Origin: Acidimicrobiales bacterium
GTDB taxonomy: Bacteria; Actinomycetota; Acidimicrobiia; Acidimicrobiales; UBA8592
Length of the DNA: 54,820 nt
Direction: 5' to 3'
NCBI GenBank assembly: GCA_013912105.1
Contig: JACERY010000010.1
Location: 1-54,820, forward strand
Under the pieces are notes generated by a model. That model made no database searches and was not told where the DNA came from. It saw only the letters and a program-made list of their open reading frames with translations. Positions 34,803 to 43,196 of this stretch are shown piece after piece. Position 1 is the stretch's first letter. Each line of letters opens with the position of its first letter. Made by a program: the position numbers and the translations under genes.

Positions 34803-36217
34803 ATTTTCCTTGCCTGTAGCCCTTCAATAGCGATATCTATGTCTTTAAATGGAATATATTCTCCGGAAATCTCTTGTGTTTCTTCATTTCCTTTTCCAGC
34901 TACTATCACCACATCTGCCGGTTTTGAAATTTGTATTGCGTGCATAATTGCTTTTCTACGATTTGGTTCAACATAAATATCTGATTTTTTATTGAAACCT
35001 TGCAATACGTCATTGATTATTGTTTGCTCATCTTCTGATCGCGGGTTGTCAGATGTTACATACACGTAGGAGGCATTCTTCTCTGAAACTGCTGCCATCT
35101 GAGGCCTTTTAGACCTATCTCGATTGCCACCACAACCAAAAACGACGTGAACATCCCCTAGTCCGGAAATTCTTTGAGCTGATTGAAGAACTTTCTGCAG
35201 CCCATCTGGAGTATGTGAATAGTCAACAACGACAGTTGGCCCTTTTCCTTCGAGATTAACGACTTCAAATCTTCCAGGTATTGCCTGCGCTTGAGATAAA
35301 CCTGCGACTATTGAATCTTTATCAAATCCAAGTACGTGAGCAGCGGTTGCAGCTGTGTACGCATTCTCAATGTTAAAGTAGCCTGGAAGTTGGATCTCTA
35401 TTAATTCGCCTTTCCATTTGAAAATGCTTCCTTCAAAGCTCTCCTTTACTACTTCAATATCCGCTGATGAAATAGCGGTAAACGGTATTTCAATTTCTCT
35501 TGCTAACCGTTGACCATAAGATGTATCGGTATTTATTACTGCATGATCTGCATGTTCTGCAGTAAATAAACTCGACTTAGCTTGGTAGTAACTTTCCATA
35601 TCTCCGTGATAGTCAAGATGGTCAACGGTTAAATTAGTAAAAATAGCGAGATCATATTTTATACCTGAAATTCTTTTTTGAAGTAACGCATGAGACGACA
35701 CTTCCATCGATAGAAATGACTTTCCCTCTTTAACATAACTTCGAATTATTTCTTGTAGTTCTGGAGCTTCAGGTGTCGTTCTTTCTCCAGTCAGTGTTCC
35801 GATAGTTCCCGTCTTTTCTCCGGAGAATGAAGCTATCTCTTCTAATAAATTTACTGTTGTAGTCTTTCCGTTAGTTCCGGTTACGCCAACGGTCATTATT
35901 TCCCTTGCTGGAAAATTAAAAAAGATTTCTGCGACCTCGGCCATTACTGACCTAACGTCCTCTACTTTTATTTGGAGCGCATTTACATCTAACTCGTGAT
36001 CAACTATCAAAACATTTGCGCCACGGTCTACTGCCGCAGAAGCATAGTCATGTCCATCGTGATATTCTCCTCGGATACAGAAAAATAAATCACCTTTGTT
36101 TATCTTTCTAGAGTCATAACATAAACCAGTGATAACCGTGTCCATAGAATCAGTGTCTAGCAGGGTTCCGGCAGAATAAGGATTATCAAGAGAACCTAAG
36201 ATAGTTTGCAACTTCAT
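34799..36217 (-). CDS. murE: MurE, UDP-MurNAc-tripeptide ligase (meso-diaminopimelate type)
   Basis: Adds the third stem amino acid, 472 residues. The ATP loop is VGVTGTNGKTTTVNLL, and carbamylated-Lys and metal motifs follow in the usual order (LTVDHLDYHG, YYQAKSSLF). The substrate-selecting loop reads TSDNPRSED; DNPR-type loops mark enzymes specific for meso-diaminopimelate, so A1gamma-type peptidoglycan is expected. It lies directly between ftsI and mraY with 4-base overlaps at both ends. No fused MurF domain is present; the length is normal for MurE alone. Confidence 0.96.
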   Translation of the reverse strand: MKLQTILGSLDNPYSAGTLLDTDSMDTVITGLCYDSRKINKGDLFFCIRGEYHDGHDYASAAVDRGANVLIVDHELDVNALQIKVEDVRSVMAEVAEIFFNFPAREIMTVGVTGTNGKTTTVNLLEEIASFSGEKTGTIGTLTGERTTPEAPELQEIIRSYVKEGKSFLSMEVSSHALLQKRISGIKYDLAIFTNLTVDHLDYHGDMESYYQAKSSLFTAEHADHAVINTDTSYGQRLAREIEIPFTAISSADIEVVKESFEGSIFKWKGELIEIQLPGYFNIENAYTAATAAHVLGFDKDSIVAGLSQAQAIPGRFEVVNLEGKGPTVVVDYSHTPDGLQKVLQSAQRISGLGDVHVVFGCGGNRDRSKRPQMAAVSEKNASYVYVTSDNPRSEDEQTIINDVLQGFNKKSDIYVEPNRRKAIMHAIQISKPADVVIVAGKGNEETQEISGEYIPFKDIDIAIEGLQARKI

Positions 36218-38091
36218 TGCACTACCTCATTCGTCTCTGCAACAACTTGATTTCCTTCTGGGGAGATTTCTTGACCCGCTAACTCAGATACAAGTAATTC
36301 TGATACAGGCGAAACTTGGTAATGCCTCAAAGACCAGCTCGCTAATTGACCAAAAAGTGGTGCTGAAACATGACTAGCGTAGAACTGTTCTTCCACTGGT
36401 GCAGGGTCGTCAATAATCACGAGCATAGAGAATTGTGGATTTAGTGCCGGATAGAAACCGGTTACCGTCGATGTGTAGTGCCTAAGGCCTTGTTTATCCA
36501 GATACGGATTGAACTGTCCATTAGGAAGCTCATAACTATTTTCAGGATCAAAGTATTTCCATGATGTTCCTGTTTTCGCTGCTATTTTATATCCAGATAC
36601 CTTTGCTTTCTCCCCAGTTCCATTGTCTACGACAGAGGTAAGCAAAGTAGCAATCTGCCTAGATGTAGATGCTGAAATAACTCTGCGGCTTGGAATCGCC
36701 GAGACGTAATCTTTAATCCCATCTGAGTCCACTACATGAGTAACGAGTTTCGGAGCGACATAAACACCGTCATTTGCAATCGCTGAGTATGCGGTAACCA
36801 GCTGTATTGGTGATACTGAAATACCGTGACCTATTGAAATAGTATTTAAATCAATAGCTGACCACGTCTCTAGTGGATGGAGAATCCCTTGGGATTCTCC
36901 GGGGAAACCCAAATCTGTCGTTTGCCCGAATCCAAAATTAGTTAGATATGAATAGAGTCTTTCTTTACCTAGTTCTTGCCCCCAAACGATAGTTCCAGTG
37001 TTAGATGAGTGAGTGAGAATATCTTGAACTCCCATCTCTTGAATTCCATATTCGAACTCATCTCGCCACTTTTCAGTTCTTATTTCGCCCTCGAAATCTT
37101 CCCACTCTTCAATAACGGTATCCGGTATATCTTTTCTGGTACTAGCGTCAGCTATACCTTCATTAATCACTCCCGCAAAGGTCATAGCTTTCATCACTGA
37201 TGCTGGCTCGTAACTTAGTGTGACAGCTGGGTTATGTGAAGTTGAACGAACTTCTCCCGTCTCAGTCATCACCATTGAGGCCATTGCAAGAATCTCACCG
37301 GTACTCGGTTGCTGAATAATGACAATTCCGCCTTTAGCTTCCGATTCTTGAATTGTTTTAGCTAGTTCTCGCTCAACTTGCCCTTGCAGCGTTCTATCAA
37401 TAGTTAGAATTAAGTCAGAGCCTTGACTGGCCTCTTTTAGTACTCCTGCTTTTGTAGGAATAGTGCTACCGTCTGCGCTCAACTCTGTTATCTGCAACCC
37501 TATGACGCCCTTTAATTTCTCTTCGTATTGGGACTCAAGACCCGACATGCCCACGTTGTCTACATTTACGCTACCAAGAACTCCTTTTGCTAGTTGGTCA
37601 CCTGACACGTGGAACCGGCGAGGCTCATACCCAATATGTACGCCGCCTAATTTAAGATCCCTAATCACGTCTGCAGTTTCCGGGTCAGCGTTCCGGACCA
37701 AGTATTCAAATGAGGTTGGAGAGTTGAATTTGGTTAAAATCATCTTCGCTTCTTCAGTTTCGTCAACGCCAATAAGGTCGAGATGAGCTGCAAGGATTTG
37801 AGATTTCTCTACTTTCTCTACGCCATTACCAGCTGAAGAGGGATCAATGTATATGTATGGCTGGGGAAAAGAGATAGCTAGTTGGTCTCCGTTCCTATCT
37901 AGGATGGAGCCGCGCTCCCCTCTTAATTCCTCTTGGATCACTCGCTGGTTAACACCTTTCTCGACATATTTATCCTTATTGAGAACAGACAAGTCAAATA
38001 AACGCCAGCCGATAAGCACTGCACAGATACCAAAGAAAAAAAGAATTAAATGCCTCCGTTTATCCTCAGCGTAAGGCAATTTTTTTGTCAC
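36214..38091 (-). CDS. ftsI: FtsI/PBP3-like septal transpeptidase (class B PBP)
   Basis: Cross-links septal peptidoglycan, 625 residues. One N-terminal membrane helix (about residues 14-32) and a dimerisation/pedestal domain starting RVIQEELRGERGSILDRNGD precede the transpeptidase domain. That domain has the SxxK motif ASVMK (near residue 297), the SxN motif HSSNTG, and the KTG motif AAKTGTSW (near residue 503). No PASTA domain follows. The start is GTG, sharing one base with the stop of the FtsL-like gene. It pairs functionally with FtsW. Confidence 0.94.
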   Translation of the reverse strand: MTKKLPYAEDKRRHLILFFFGICAVLIGWRLFDLSVLNKDKYVEKGVNQRVIQEELRGERGSILDRNGDQLAISFPQPYIYIDPSSAGNGVEKVEKSQILAAHLDLIGVDETEEAKMILTKFNSPTSFEYLVRNADPETADVIRDLKLGGVHIGYEPRRFHVSGDQLAKGVLGSVNVDNVGMSGLESQYEEKLKGVIGLQITELSADGSTIPTKAGVLKEASQGSDLILTIDRTLQGQVERELAKTIQESEAKGGIVIIQQPSTGEILAMASMVMTETGEVRSTSHNPAVTLSYEPASVMKAMTFAGVINEGIADASTRKDIPDTVIEEWEDFEGEIRTEKWRDEFEYGIQEMGVQDILTHSSNTGTIVWGQELGKERLYSYLTNFGFGQTTDLGFPGESQGILHPLETWSAIDLNTISIGHGISVSPIQLVTAYSAIANDGVYVAPKLVTHVVDSDGIKDYVSAIPSRRVISASTSRQIATLLTSVVDNGTGEKAKVSGYKIAAKTGTSWKYFDPENSYELPNGQFNPYLDKQGLRHYTSTVTGFYPALNPQFSMLVIIDDPAPVEEQFYASHVSAPLFGQLASWSLRHYQVSPVSELLVSELAGQEISPEGNQVVAETNEVVQ

Positions 38092-38522
38092 TATTCTCTT
38101 CCCTCAAAAGAAATAGACTCATCATCCCAGTTAGAAAAGTCAGAACTTAGAAGTGGTTGGAGGTATTCAGTGTGATCGGGGTGCACCATCCCAAGACCTT
38201 GAATTCCTTCAATAACCTCTTCGGGGCCAGCAAGAGCTACCCTATAGATTCTCTCAGTAGATTCTAATTTTGTGATTTCAAAAAGTAGAGAGCGGTTGGC
38301 GGCATCTAAATCTGAAATAGTCGTCGTGATTTTATCTAATTTGGTTTGCCGCTGAACTATGAGAGCACTCATGACGACTTTGCCAAAGAAACCTAATGCT
38401 ATGAGACATACCAGTATTACAGTTGTTGAACGAAGCCACGATTTTGAGTCTGAAACTACAGCTAAGGTTAAATTCTTTTTTCCTTTTGGTTCAATTTTTC
38501 TAACGACTTGATTCTCAGGCAT
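38091..38522 (-). CDS. FtsL-like bitopic division protein
   Basis: A 143-residue protein with a basic N-terminus (EPKGKKNLT), one membrane helix (about residues 32-55) and an extracellular coiled coil (about 58-100, LDKITTTISDLDAANRSLLFEITKLES). Size, topology and position between rsmH and ftsI match FtsL, whose sequence is poorly conserved; in the family it helps recruit FtsQ and activate FtsW/FtsI. It overlaps rsmH by 8 bases and ftsI by one base. Its 30-40-residue tail has no visible motif. Confidence 0.82.
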   Translation of the reverse strand: MPENQVVRKIEPKGKKNLTLAVVSDSKSWLRSTTVILVCLIALGFFGKVVMSALIVQRQTKLDKITTTISDLDAANRSLLFEITKLESTERIYRVALAGPEEVIEGIQGLGMVHPDHTEYLQPLLSSDFSNWDDESISFEGRE

Positions 38523-39549
38523 TACGCTGCTCTCTTATTTTCTCAAAAGTTCTCAATCGCGCTGAAGAAGCTCTTGAGTTTCTATTAATCTCTTCCTCGC
38601 TAGCTAACTGACCTTTTCGTTTTAATAGTCGTATCATTGAGGTATCTTCAACTGCCGGTAGATAGCGTGAATTCTGTCGGTTCAAACCGGCATGTTCTCT
38701 AGTTACTTGTTTGACTATTCGGTCCTCGCCTGAATGGTAAGACATGACCCCGCACCTACCTCCAACCTGAAGAAGCTCAATTACTTGAATCAAAGTAGGT
38801 TCTATAACTGCTAATTCTTGATTTATCGCTATACGTATAGCTTGAAATGACCTCCGCGCCGGATGACCTTTTGTTCGTCTTGAGCGTGCCGGAATAGCTT
38901 CAGAAATTACTTCAGCAAGCTTCAGCGTATCCGAGATGGGCCTTGCTGAAACTATAGCTTGAGCAACCTTTCTATAGAATCTCTCGTCACCGTATTTCTT
39001 TAGTACTTGAGCTATAGTTTCTTCATTTTCTTTATTGATAAACTCATGTGCCGTTTGTGTAGCTTTTAGATTCATTCGCATATCTAGGGGACCTTTGCGA
39101 CGGAATGAAAACCCTCTTTCAGGATTATCCAGTTGGTAGGACGAAACTCCTAGATCAAAGAGCGCTCCCGTTATTTGTGCCACACCATTTCGGTCTAAAA
39201 CACTGCTCAAGTTATCAAAACGGTCATGGACCAGAACCACTCGTTCTTTATAATCCTTAAGGCTTTCCCTTGCCGCTTCTAGCGCTTCTTTATCCTGATC
39301 AATTCCTATAATCTGCACATCAGGTCGTGATTCGAGAATAGCTTTGGAATGTCCTCCCCCACCTAAAGTTCCGTCAACGACTGTGCCTGCAGGAACATCC
39401 GAAAAAACATCTACAATTTCCTTCTTCATCACCGGCTCGTGGAAGTATGGCTGTTCAGAAAAACGGGTGATCCGGCGGTCAGTTAAACTGTCCGCCGGAT
39501 CCAGGGGAGACCCGTTGGTGGTAGATTTTTTTTCTTCTGAGAAGATCAT
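38515..39549 (-). CDS. rsmH: RsmH (MraW), 16S rRNA m4C1402 methyltransferase
   Basis: SAM-dependent N4-methylation of C1402 in 16S rRNA. The conserved region starts YFHEPVMKKEIVDVF, then DGTLGGGGHSKAIL, IGIDQDKEAL, GALFDLGVSSYQLDNPERGFSF and PLDMRMN; MSYHSGEDRIVKQ lies near the C-terminus. The frame extends upstream to an ATG at 39702, giving 395 residues, but that extension covers a strong RNA structure and looks non-coding. I take the ATG at 39549 (344 residues). It is the last conventional start before the conserved HEPVM. About 35 extra residues remain N-terminal of the core. Confidence 0.93.
   Translation of the reverse strand: MIFSEEKKSTTNGSPLDPADSLTDRRITRFSEQPYFHEPVMKKEIVDVFSDVPAGTVVDGTLGGGGHSKAILESRPDVQIIGIDQDKEALEAARESLKDYKERVVLVHDRFDNLSSVLDRNGVAQITGALFDLGVSSYQLDNPERGFSFRRKGPLDMRMNLKATQTAHEFINKENEETIAQVLKKYGDERFYRKVAQAIVSARPISDTLKLAEVISEAIPARSRRTKGHPARRSFQAIRIAINQELAVIEPTLIQVIELLQVGGRCGVMSYHSGEDRIVKQVTREHAGLNRQNSRYLPAVEDTSMIRLLKRKGQLASEEEINRNSRASSARLRTFEKIREQRNA
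39469..39501 (-). promoter_or_regulatory. Strong hairpin in the rsmH 5' coding region
   Basis: A 33-base near-perfect inverted repeat: arms GATCCGGCGG and CCGCCGGATC (10 pairs), then a single opposed A-A, then CAGTT/AACTG (5 pairs) around one central base. It lies about 48 bases inside rsmH by the start at 39549, in the variable N-terminal extension of the protein. Downstream the RNA reads ACCCGUUUUUCUG, so a short U-run begins about 5 bases after the stem. It may belong to the same leader system as 39575-39678 or act as an attenuator. Confidence 0.5.
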
Positions 39550-39574
39550 GTTCTCTGCTTTCCCATCGCACTTC

Positions 39575-39678
39575 GGCAGTCTTCCGGATAAATGGCGCAC
39601 GTCGGGATTTCTCCCCGATCGAACTAGATGACAAGCGGGCGGAGTAGAGGCTCGTATCTTATTACCCGAAAGACTGCC
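39575..39678 (-). ncRNA. Structured RNA leader between mraZ and rsmH (candidate mraW RNA motif)
   Basis: Read in the rsmH direction, GGCAGUCUUUCGG (39678-39666) pairs with CCGGAAGACUGCC (39587-39575) over 13 consecutive pairs, one of them U-G. The enclosed 78 bases contain a second stem, UCGGG/CCCGA (39618-39602, loop of 7). The element sits 25 bases before the rsmH ATG at 39549. A conserved RNA called the mraW motif is known in this position in Actinobacteria; I cannot align it from memory, so the identity is by position and stability only. It may control translation or transcription of rsmH and the genes behind it. Confidence 0.55.
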
Positions 39679-39768
39679 CAAAAGCGGCTGGGTGTTATGC
39701 ATAGTTTTGATTTTCTAGCTTGCTATACCTTCTTTCAGTTGCTTTTTCTCTTACTTTTTGAACCATTG

Positions 39769-40185
39769 TCATAGCCAAACACTCTCGTGAGGGTCTCCTT
39801 CGGATGCTTCTTCCACGCGACTCCACTCTTCAGGAGTCCAAATCTCAGCCCGATTTATAACTCCGATGATGATTGCTTCGCGTTCAAGCGAAATTTCATC
39901 TCTTAGTTTTGGCGGAACTGCTATTCTGCCCTGCGTGTCTGTGCGGACTTCTGTGATGCTTGCTGCCCATCTACGTTGCGCATCTGCTGCAACACTCTTT
40001 TGCTGCACTTGCTCGGTTAGCCTTGCTGCCGCTTTCTCTATTTCAGATGATGAATAGACCATCAAGCAAGCTGCTTGAAGTGATTTTGTTAAGAATGCAG
40101 TGTCTTGTAAATGGCGTCGAAAATTTGATGGAAGGACCAGCCTTCCTTTCTCATCAAGTAGCCGTTCGTGTTCCCCTGTGAACAT
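39769..40185 (-). CDS. mraZ: MraZ, transcriptional regulator of the dcw cluster
   Basis: AbrB-like protein of 138 residues with two SpoVT-type repeats. The first has FTGEHERLLDEKGRLVLPSNFR (residues 2-23), and the second EVRTDTQGRIAVPPKLRDEI (about 77-96). In E. coli MraZ represses its own operon by binding repeated TGGG boxes; here GGG-type repeats overlap a candidate promoter upstream. It is the first gene of the dcw transcript, with a gap of about 220 bases to rsmH that holds a structured leader. Confidence 0.95.
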   Translation of the reverse strand: MFTGEHERLLDEKGRLVLPSNFRRHLQDTAFLTKSLQAACLMVYSSSEIEKAAARLTEQVQQKSVAADAQRRWAASITEVRTDTQGRIAVPPKLRDEISLEREAIIIGVINRAEIWTPEEWSRVEEASEGDPHESVWL

Positions 40186-40264
40186 GATTTCTCTATTTCC
40201 TAATTTGCATTACCCTTTAGCCCTTGTTGCCAAAACCTAAACAGTAACTAATCGGACATAAATG

Positions 40265-40315
40265 CCCTTTTTCTCCCTTTCATCCCACATTACTCCCTCT
40301 TACACCACATTTCAA
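40265..40315 (-). promoter_or_regulatory. Candidate mraZ promoter overlapped by MraZ-box-like GGG repeats
   Basis: In the mraZ direction, TTGAAA (40315-40310) and TAATGT (40292-40287) are spaced by 17 bases, a reasonable sigma-70-type pair. GGG triplets recur at 40297-40295, 40286-40284, 40277-40275 and 40267-40265, that is every 9-11 bases, three of them followed by A. MraZ is known to bind direct repeats of TGGG-type with about 10-base period, so this looks like an autoregulatory operator overlapping the promoter. The first gene starts about 100 bases downstream. Confidence 0.5.
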
Positions 40316-40337
40316 CACTTTAAAGTCAAAAATACGG

Positions 40338-40353
40338 TTTTTAGCGCTAAAAA
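40338..40353. promoter_or_regulatory. 16-base perfect palindrome upstream of the mraZ promoter
   Basis: The sequence TTTTTAGCGCTAAAAA is an exact dyad with no spacer, in the 216-base gap between the LplA-like gene and mraZ. It lies 22 bases beyond the candidate -35 element. With no loop and no following T-run in the dcw direction it suits a dimeric DNA-binding protein better than a terminator. No regulator is assigned. The rest of the gap shows only the promoter and GGG repeats. Confidence 0.4.
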
Positions 40354-40401
40354 GAGCGTGAATAGCCCCCCACTCTCACCCACGCATTAATTTAAAGCTT
40401 G

Positions 40402-41100
40402 TTATCGGATTGACAACTGTTTCATTAGAGCGTCAATAGCATCTTGCCTCCCGCAATCAGCATTTGTACCGCAGGATTGAATTCTTTGGGCAATATTTGC
40501 AACTGGAGCTGCCTTAAACGCATTGACTAAGTGTTTGGGCTCCCATTTAAGTACCAAAGCGCATTGATACCGTGTCCCCTGTCTAGAACGTCTTTGCGAG
40601 ATCCCGACGATTTTACGCCCATTCAAAAAAATCTCTCCGGGAGCTTTACCTGCAAAGCACACTAGATCTGAGAGAGGCGACCGTTCCATCGATTCTGTAT
40701 GCATGGTGCCGGAAACTGATATTGACTGCATTGCTTTCAACCAGACTTCACCAATCCAAAGAGCTGACCGTTTCACGTCTTCTTCCCAAAGGGGTGAGAT
40801 TCGTGGAATAAATATATCTACCCAGAGTAGATCATCAGGAACAACTAAAACTGCCCCGCCCCCACTCCTTCGTGATGTGATACTGAGGCCTTCTTTTTCG
40901 AGATAAGAAAAGTCTATAAATGGCTTTTCTCTCTCTGAGCTCCCAAGAACGATACATGGGTCTTGCGCTTTAACTATCCAAAGTGTCGGATTTTTCCACT
41001 CTGCTAGAGTTGTAGCATGTGCAAGCGCAGTTGTTAATTCCTTATCTTCTACAATCCACTCTGGAAGATGTCCCTTAATCGGGCTTAACTTTGAGTTCAT
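40402..41100 (-). CDS. LplA/LipB/BPL-fold lipoate-protein ligase-like protein
   Basis: A 232-residue single catalytic domain of the biotin/lipoate ligase superfamily. Family motifs are VLGSSERE, SITSRRSGGGAVLVVPDDLLWVD (the RR-x-GGGAV lipoate/AMP loop) and GRKIVGISQRRSRQGTRYQ with the expected catalytic Lys. The C-terminal accessory domain of E. coli LplA is missing, as in short lipoyl transferases. The substrate (lipoate, octanoate or other) is not decidable. It precedes mraZ by 216 bases and abuts an upstream 88-residue gene. Confidence 0.8.
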   Translation of the reverse strand: MNSKLSPIKGHLPEWIVEDKELTTALAHATTLAEWKNPTLWIVKAQDPCIVLGSSEREKPFIDFSYLEKEGLSITSRRSGGGAVLVVPDDLLWVDIFIPRISPLWEEDVKRSALWIGEVWLKAMQSISVSGTMHTESMERSPLSDLVCFAGKAPGEIFLNGRKIVGISQRRSRQGTRYQCALVLKWEPKHLVNAFKAAPVANIAQRIQSCGTNADCGRQDAIDALMKQLSIR

Positions 41101-41367
41101 CTATTTGCTTGCTGCGGGCCAGCTTTTGCACCACTGAAGGTAGGTAGTTACATCCTTTGCGATATTGGTATTTCCTCGTTCGTTGCCATATGCGGTGTGA
41201 ATTCTAAATTGTAGGTACGAGGCTTCTGGAATTGGAAGAAATGGAAGTCTTCTATACCACCCTGACCTCCTAATACGCCACAATTGACGAAAAGCTACAA
41301 GCCATAGATTAGGCCTTCGCAATATTTGAGCTAAGACCTGTAAAGCTACTTTTTTATCTGCTGCCAT
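41101..41367 (-). CDS. Small basic protein of unknown function
   Basis: An 88-residue Arg/Trp-rich product, ending one base before the LplA-like ATG. It has a basic helical start (LAQILRRPNLWLVAFRQLWRIRRSGWYRRL), then FLPIPEASYLQFRIHTAYGN and AKDVTTYLQWCKSWPAAS. I recognise no named family, but similar short proteins containing a YLQFR-x-YG-like segment seem plausible in actinobacteria. The tight spacing suggests co-expression with the ligase. Confidence 0.65.
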   Translation of the reverse strand: MAADKKVALQVLAQILRRPNLWLVAFRQLWRIRRSGWYRRLPFLPIPEASYLQFRIHTAYGNERGNTNIAKDVTTYLQWCKSWPAASK

Positions 41368-41420
41368 GAGCTACTTCAACTTTCGTTTTCGGTAGAGACC
41401 TCTAGGAAGATGATTCTGAT

Positions 41421-41804
41421 TTAGTTTTCTGTCTCATCGGGTCGAAATCTTTCTCGTAATTTTCCTCGTCTACCTGATAGTGAATTTCGGAGAGAGCCAG
41501 ACTGGACATTCATTGATAACTGATTCATCCCTGCTCGCCCCAACCTTCTTAGGTTCTGTTCGAAAAGAAGAGCGGCGGCAAGCATCATTACGAAACCAAT
41601 AAATGCGAGCCAAAAGCTTACTGATAATGTCAATACGATGGTTACAAGACCGACTATGAAACCAAGAATGGACCACTTTATATTCCGCGCAGAATGCGTG
41701 TAGACAGTCGTCGTTGCGACTTCCTTTGCTAATGCTGGGTCAGTCTCATGTAATTGTTGTTCTATCTGGCTAAGTATTCGTTGTTCATCTTCTGAAAGAG
41801 GCAT
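41421..41804 (-). CDS. DUF3040 membrane protein
   Basis: A 127-residue actinobacterial DUF3040-type protein. It has the typical N-terminus MPLSEDEQRILSQIEQQLHETDP, then two adjacent membrane helices (about residues 45-65 and 66-86), then a basic Arg/Gly-rich tail (RAGMNQLSMN, RGKLRERFRP). The family has no established function and is largely restricted to actinobacteria, so it serves as a taxonomic marker. It is 55 bases after dinB on the same strand. Confidence 0.87.
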   Translation of the reverse strand: MPLSEDEQRILSQIEQQLHETDPALAKEVATTTVYTHSARNIKWSILGFIVGLVTIVLTLSVSFWLAFIGFVMMLAAALLFEQNLRRLGRAGMNQLSMNVQSGSLRNSLSGRRGKLRERFRPDETEN

Positions 41805-41858
41805 ACATACATCATCGCATAAATGCTGGGAATCAACAACGTACCCCTACCCTGTTTT

Positions 41859-43121
41859 TTAGTTTGATGGCCCCCATTGCTGAATTCCACGTTTTTTAGT
41901 TGCCAGACCATCTTCCGTTAACGTGCTAGCTGCCCCTATTGAGTCTGGGCCAAATTTAGAACGGATAGCATCCATCGCATCTTCCGCTTCTCTCCATTCA
42001 AGGTCATTAGTTTCTAACTCATCAAAAGAAAGCTGGAGACCTTTACTATTCTTGCTAAAATTCGTGGCCCCGACTCCCAATAAGCGAACGCCAATAGATA
42101 AATCAAGGGTATCAAGTAAGCTAACTGCTTCTCGGCTAATGACTTTTCCACTATCAGTAGGGTTTGGAAGTGTCACTGAACGGACAAAAGTTGAAAAGTC
42201 CTTTAACCTAACTTTAATATTCACCGTTTTAGCTAAACTTCTTGAGCCGCGTAGACGTTTACCCACAGCGTCTGACATTCTATGAATTTCAGAAGTGATC
42301 TTCGCTATTTCAAATAAATCTTCCGAGAAAGTTTCCTCATGGGAAATAGATTTTGCCGCCTGTACTGCCTCGACATTCCTTTCGTCAACTCCGTGTGAGA
42401 GTCTATGCAAGTGAGACCCTTGCGATTTCCCTAGCGCATTGACTAAATCATTTAAAGGAAATTTACGCAATTCAGAGACTTGAGTGACTCCCAACTGATC
42501 TAGCCGTTTCGCTGTAGCTGGCCCAACTCCCCAAAGAGCTTTGACTGGAAGTTGATCAAGAAAACCAATTACGTCATCTGGATGTACTACTTTAATTCCT
42601 ATTCCCGGGATTGGACCTCTTGAGCTTGGTTTAGGCTTCGCTTCTTCTGTTGCCAGCTTTGCCAAAAACTTATTTGGGGCGATACCCACTGAACATTTCA
42701 ACCCCTGCTCAGCTAGAACATCACTCCTAATTGAATCTGCTATTTCAAATGGTGTTCCATACAGGCGTTGACTTCCTCCAACATCTAAAAATGCTTCGTC
42801 AAGTGATATCGGTTCCACCAGAGGGGTGTAGCGCTTAAATATTTCCATAACCTCGTAGCTGATAGATGCATAATAAGTATGATCACCCGGAAGAAATACA
42901 GCTTTGGGGCATAGTTTCCGTGCACGAAATGATGGCATTGCAGAATGTATCCCAAATGAACGCGCTTCATATGACGCTGCTGCGACTACTCCTCTATTGC
43001 CGGTTCCTCCAACAAGTACAGGCTTCCCGACCAGTTCAGGCCTACGCACAAGTTCAGCTGAAACAAAAAAAGCATCCATGTCAATATGGAGAATATGTGA
43101 AGTAGATATTATTTTTTTCAT
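41859..43121 (-). CDS. dinB: DNA polymerase IV (DinB), Y-family
   Basis: Error-prone translesion polymerase, 420 residues. Catalytic motifs are HIDMDAFFVSAEL (residues 13-25) and SLDEAFLDVGG, with VGIAPNKFLAKLATEEAKP between the palm and thumb, and a helix-hairpin-helix PVKALWGVGPATAKRL. The LQLSFDEL segment near the C-terminus fits a beta-clamp binding peptide. I saw no GAAC/GTTC-type actinobacterial LexA box in the 75 bases before the start, so SOS control is not evident. It is divergent from the small membrane protein gene at 43197. Confidence 0.94.
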   Translation of the reverse strand: MKKIISTSHILHIDMDAFFVSAELVRRPELVGKPVLVGGTGNRGVVAAASYEARSFGIHSAMPSFRARKLCPKAVFLPGDHTYYASISYEVMEIFKRYTPLVEPISLDEAFLDVGGSQRLYGTPFEIADSIRSDVLAEQGLKCSVGIAPNKFLAKLATEEAKPKPSSRGPIPGIGIKVVHPDDVIGFLDQLPVKALWGVGPATAKRLDQLGVTQVSELRKFPLNDLVNALGKSQGSHLHRLSHGVDERNVEAVQAAKSISHEETFSEDLFEIAKITSEIHRMSDAVGKRLRGSRSLAKTVNIKVRLKDFSTFVRSVTLPNPTDSGKVISREAVSLLDTLDLSIGVRLLGVGATNFSKNSKGLQLSFDELETNDLEWREAEDAMDAIRSKFGPDSIGAASTLTEDGLATKKRGIQQWGPSN

Positions 43122-43196
43122 CTTTAAGAGGATTTACCAATAGGATTCCGGCTGTTATTGTTTTATTAATAACCCACCTCCAATACGATAATACGC

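Noticed and set aside
39550..39702. N-terminal 51-residue extension of RsmH from the ATG at 39702
   Set aside because: The stretch overlaps a strong RNA stem structure, shows no RsmH-like sequence, and the conserved core needs only the start at 39549. Some actinobacterial annotations carry similar long N-termini, so this is judged an over-extended start.
40338..40353. Intrinsic terminator of the LplA-like gene
   Set aside because: The palindrome has no loop and no T-run following it in the minus direction. An operator-like site is a better reading.
43122..43196. LexA/SOS box in front of dinB
   Set aside because: No GAAC-N4-GTTC or CGAACRNRYGTTYC-like dyad lies in the dinB/43197 gap, so SOS control is not supported by sequence.
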